From the NCBI GenBank assembly GCA_027456925.1, contig DAIDTZ010000225.1, positions 1 through 8,555 of the forward strand: a DNA stretch of 8,555 nucleotides, read 5' to 3'. The position numbers and the translations under genes are program-made. Below the pieces are notes generated by a model. It was not told the origin of the DNA, made no database searches, and worked only from the letters and a program-made list of their open reading frames with translations. The DNA is from Nitrospirota bacterium (GTDB lineage Bacteria; Nitrospirota; UBA9217). This document shows, piece by piece, positions 6,500 to 8,555 of this stretch; the stretch's first letter is position 1; every line of letters begins with the position of its first letter.

Positions 6500-6952
6500 A
6501 TGATTTCGAAGATTCTTGTGCCAACAGATGGTTCAAAGACGGCTCAAAAGGCAGCCAGGTATGCGGTTGATCTCGCAAAACAGCTGAAGGCTTCGGTAGT
6601 TGTCCTGAGTGTTGTTGATAATCGCCCAATCATGGTGCAGACAGTTACTGCCGTGGACACTCCAAGGCATATAATTCAACCTCTCGAGGAATATCTGAAC
6701 GAGGCCGCCAAAGGGTATGCGGGTCAGATTAAGAAGCTCTGTGATCAACATGGCGTCCGATCAAGAACGGTTATAACGGCAGGGCACCCGGTGGAGGATA
6801 TTGTGAACACGGCGGAGAAGGCGAAGGCAAATCTCATTGTTCTGGGTTCCCATGGGAGAAGCGCTTTGGCAGCCGCGGTACTCGGCAGCGTTGCCTATGG
6901 GGTCATGCATAAGGAGACAAAGGTCCCTGTGCTCATTGTGCGGAGAGGCTGA
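6500..6952 (+). CDS. universal stress protein (UspA family, ATP-binding type)
   Basis: A 150-residue single-domain cytoplasmic protein, a usual length for the family. It begins MISKILVPTDGS, with the Asp10 region that contacts adenine in family structures, and carries the full nucleotide motif G-x2-G-x9-G-S (Gly116, Gly119, Gly129, Ser130). The C-terminal VPVLIVRRG is the typical dimer-edge strand. Because the glycine motif is intact it should be of the ATP-binding MJ0577 type rather than the non-binding E. coli UspA type. The start is well supported by AAGGAGG (6489-6495) four bases before the ATG. It precedes the CBS-bearing membrane protease by 117 bases in the same direction; a separate promoter is seen for that gene, so co-transcription is uncertain. 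The specific stress role is unknown. Confidence 0.95.
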   Translation: MISKILVPTDGSKTAQKAARYAVDLAKQLKASVVVLSVVDNRPIMVQTVTAVDTPRHIIQPLEEYLNEAAKGYAGQIKKLCDQHGVRSRTVITAGHPVEDIVNTAEKAKANLIVLGSHGRSALAAAVLGSVAYGVMHKETKVPVLIVRRG

Positions 6953-7014
6953 CATCGGCAACTCACTGGATTAACGGGTTTTTGAAAATTAATATTCGCT
7001 GTTATCCTGTCAAA

Positions 7015-7043
7015 ATGGCATCTGCTCGGTTCAGTGATAAAAT
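7015..7043 (+). promoter_or_regulatory. extended -10 promoter of the M50 protease gene
   Basis: ATGGCA (7015-7020, 4 of 6) and TAAAAT (7038-7043, 5 of 6) are separated by 17 bases, and TG at 7035-7036 makes an extended -10. A start near 7050 leaves a leader of about 20 bases containing GGAGGGG (7059-7065). The -10 element overlaps the GTG at 7034, which argues against that codon as the translation start. A second, weaker element (TTGAAA at 6982, TATCCT near 7003) lies upstream. Confidence 0.5.
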
Positions 7044-7069
7044 CATTCCCACCTCTCCGGAGGGGCACT

Positions 7070-8197
7070 ATGTTCGGAAAACGGATTACGTTATTTAAGC
7101 TCTTTGGATTCGAGGTGCGAATAGACCTGAGCTGGCTGGTTCTCGGATTTCTTATCACCTGGTCTCTTGCCAAAGGCATTTTCCCCGGCTACTATAAGGG
7201 CTTTCCCGAGGCAACCTACTGGTGGATGGGGGTTGCCGGTGCGCTCGGGCTCTTTGGCTCGATCGTGTTCCATGAACTTGCCCATTCTCTTGTCGCCAAA
7301 CGGTTCGGTGTGACCATGAAAGGGATCACACTCTTCATTTTCGGAGGCGTTGCTGAAATGGAGAACGAGCCCCCGAGCCCAAAGGCCGAGTTTTTCATGG
7401 CCGTTGCCGGACCGCTGTCCAGCGTCCTGCTTGGGCTTATCCTGTATGCAGCCTTCAGCAGAGGCGAAAACTTTTCGACGCCGCTTCACGGGGTCCTCAG
7501 CTATCTGACGATCATCAACTTCATACTCGCGGGCTTTAATCTATTACCGGCTTATCCCCTCGACGGGGGGCGGGTCTTGCGATCGATTCTCTGGAAATGG
7601 AAAAAGAATCTCCGCTGGGCAACGCACAGAGCGTCGCAGATCGGGTCCGGGTTCGGCATCGCACTCATCTTCTTCGGCGCATTGAATGTGCTTCGTGGAG
7701 ATATCATCGGCGGCATCTGGCAGGTCATGATCGGATTTTTTTTGCGGAATGCCGCCCAGTCGTCCTATCAGCAGGTGCTGATCCGCAAGACCCTTGAAGG
7801 AGAGAAGGTGGAGCGCTTCATGAAAAAAGATCCGGTTACGGCTCCCGCTTCTCTCTCCCTGCAGGAACTCGTGGAAGATTACATCTATACCTATCACTAT
7901 AAGATGTACCCTGTTGTTGAGAGGGGAAAGCTTCTCGGATGCATCACCACCCGTCAGGTAAAAGAGGTCCCCCGGGAGCGATGGCAGCAGCGCACCGTCT
8001 GGGAAGCCCTGTCCGGATGTTCACCGGAAAACACCGTCGGGCCCGGCATGGATGCGCTAAAAGCTCTTTCGATCATGCGCAGAACGGGCAACAGCAGGCT
8101 CATGGTCGTCGATGCCGGCCAACTGGTCGGCATTGTATCGCTCAAGGATATCATGGGGTTCCTTTCAATGAAATTCGACATCGGCGAAGATCAGTAA
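7070..8197 (+). CDS. site-2 protease family (M50) membrane metalloprotease with C-terminal CBS pair
   Basis: A 375-residue intramembrane zinc protease. The HELAH motif (68-72: two His ligands and catalytic Glu69) and the second motif N-x2-P-x2-P-x-D-G-G (Asn157 to Gly167, ligand Asp165) are both intact. Hydrophobic segments near 18-33, 52-76, 108-128, 141-163, 190-206 and 210-226 give the six-helix type without a PDZ domain, unlike RseP. Residues about 247-300 and 310-370 form two CBS motifs, as in the archaeal MJ0392 group. CBS pairs usually bind adenine nucleotides, so proteolysis may be gated by cell energy state; that is inference. The substrate is unknown, and no sigma/anti-sigma pair lies in the window. 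I chose the ATG at 7070, with GGAGGGG four bases upstream, over the in-frame GTG at 7034, which lacks a ribosome site and sits in the predicted -10 region. Confidence 0.94.
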   Translation: MFGKRITLFKLFGFEVRIDLSWLVLGFLITWSLAKGIFPGYYKGFPEATYWWMGVAGALGLFGSIVFHELAHSLVAKRFGVTMKGITLFIFGGVAEMENEPPSPKAEFFMAVAGPLSSVLLGLILYAAFSRGENFSTPLHGVLSYLTIINFILAGFNLLPAYPLDGGRVLRSILWKWKKNLRWATHRASQIGSGFGIALIFFGALNVLRGDIIGGIWQVMIGFFLRNAAQSSYQQVLIRKTLEGEKVERFMKKDPVTAPASLSLQELVEDYIYTYHYKMYPVVERGKLLGCITTRQVKEVPRERWQQRTVWEALSGCSPENTVGPGMDALKALSIMRRTGNSRLMVVDAGQLVGIVSLKDIMGFLSMKFDIGEDQ

Positions 8198-8258
8198 CTA
8201 TTTTTCCCCTTAACGTCCCAAGGTTCGTTGCCTTTAGTATATCAAGCGTATCCGTTCG

Positions 8259-8549
8259 CTATTTGTGAAGCAAACTTGCCGTCAGGATAAATTGTCCTTT
8301 TTCGGCTTTCTTGACGTACTCATAGAAATCGCATTTAAAGCATTCAAGGTGTTTATTTGCGAATGTACCCTGCGTCTTGCCATTGCAATACGTACCTGCA
8401 ACGACCCAACATGCCCTTCCACCGTGCGTTCCGCCATGCACCCCGTGATATTTTTTTGAGGTTGCAGACGGGCAGATGCCTAATTCGTTAACTTTTGCGC
8501 CGCCGCTTTCTCTGCCGCATTTCTTGAATTCCCAGCAATTCTTTTTCAT
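8259..8549 (-). CDS. two-CW domain small cysteine-rich protein
   Basis: A 96-residue protein with seven cysteines (5, 11, 26, 47, 55, 70, 73) and the paired Cys-Trp signature: NCWEFKKCGRESGG at the N-terminus and ACWVVAGTYC at 46-55, followed by C-x2-C (70-73). I recognise this as the two-CW family of Desulfobacterota and relatives, found alone or attached to sensory proteins; its biochemical role is not established to my knowledge. The cysteine pattern suggests metal or Fe-S binding. No signal peptide is seen, so it is probably cytoplasmic. The last 15 or so residues look like a variable tail. The ATG at 8549 is only 6 bases from the window edge, so its ribosome site and promoter cannot be seen. 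It converges with the protease gene, 61 bases away, with no clear terminator between them. Confidence 0.82.
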   Translation of the reverse strand: MKKNCWEFKKCGRESGGAKVNELGICPSATSKKYHGVHGGTHGGRACWVVAGTYCNGKTQGTFANKHLECFKCDFYEYVKKAEKGQFILTASLLHK

Positions 8550-8555
8550 GATACC

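Noticed and set aside
1..8555. Mobile element, defence island, toxin-antitoxin or CRISPR content
   Set aside because: No transposase, integrase, direct-repeat array, terminal inverted repeats or defence-type domains were found; the only large repeat is the in-frame PAS duplication.

Overview
The window looks like a chromosomal segment of an anaerobic or microaerobic Gram-negative bacterium, most likely Desulfobacterota (old Deltaproteobacteria) or Nitrospirota. The clues are a sigma-54-type promoter in front of a soluble chemoreceptor, cysteine-rich PAS modules, a small 'two-CW' cysteine protein of the kind common in those groups, and a lipoprotein-type TesA esterase. Coding DNA is moderately GC-rich and the intergenic DNA is AT-rich. 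The phylum is inferred from protein style, not shown by a marker gene.

Layout. (1) 1-2014, plus strand: an AT-rich leader with a sigma-54-like element, then a cytoplasmic methyl-accepting chemotaxis protein with two nearly identical cysteine-bearing PAS domains, a HAMP domain, the MCP signalling hairpin and a long linker ending in a CheR/CheB-tether-like pentapeptide. (2) 2133-6058, minus strand: a three-gene operon, ABC ATPase (YbbA-like), ten-helix FtsX-type permease (YbbP-like) and SGNH/GDSL esterase (TesA-like), driven by a good promoter at 6116-6144. The MCP gene and this operon converge at 2015-2132. (3) 6059-6499: 441 bases without a convincing gene, holding the divergent promoter, two extended -10 motifs pointing right, two inverted repeats and a doubtful 42-residue ORF. 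(4) 6500-8197, plus strand: an ATP-binding-type universal stress protein, then a site-2-protease-family membrane metalloprotease with a C-terminal CBS pair. (5) 8259-8549, minus strand: a two-CW cysteine-rich small protein, convergent with the protease; the 61-base gap between them has no clear terminator.

How the genes may work together. The three minus-strand genes form one machine: a cytoplasmic ATPase, a permease with two large periplasmic domains, and a lipid-anchored esterase outside the inner membrane. The ATPase and permease genes overlap by 8 bases. The universal stress protein and the CBS-bearing protease both carry modules that bind adenine nucleotides in their families, so an energy- or stress-linked pair is plausible but only inferred. 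The chemoreceptor and the two-CW protein share only cysteine richness.

I found no mobile element, CRISPR array, tRNA or rRNA, and no clearly new multi-gene system. The most distinctive element is the duplicated cysteine-PAS sensor, whose cysteine block is identical in protein but diverged at synonymous sites.
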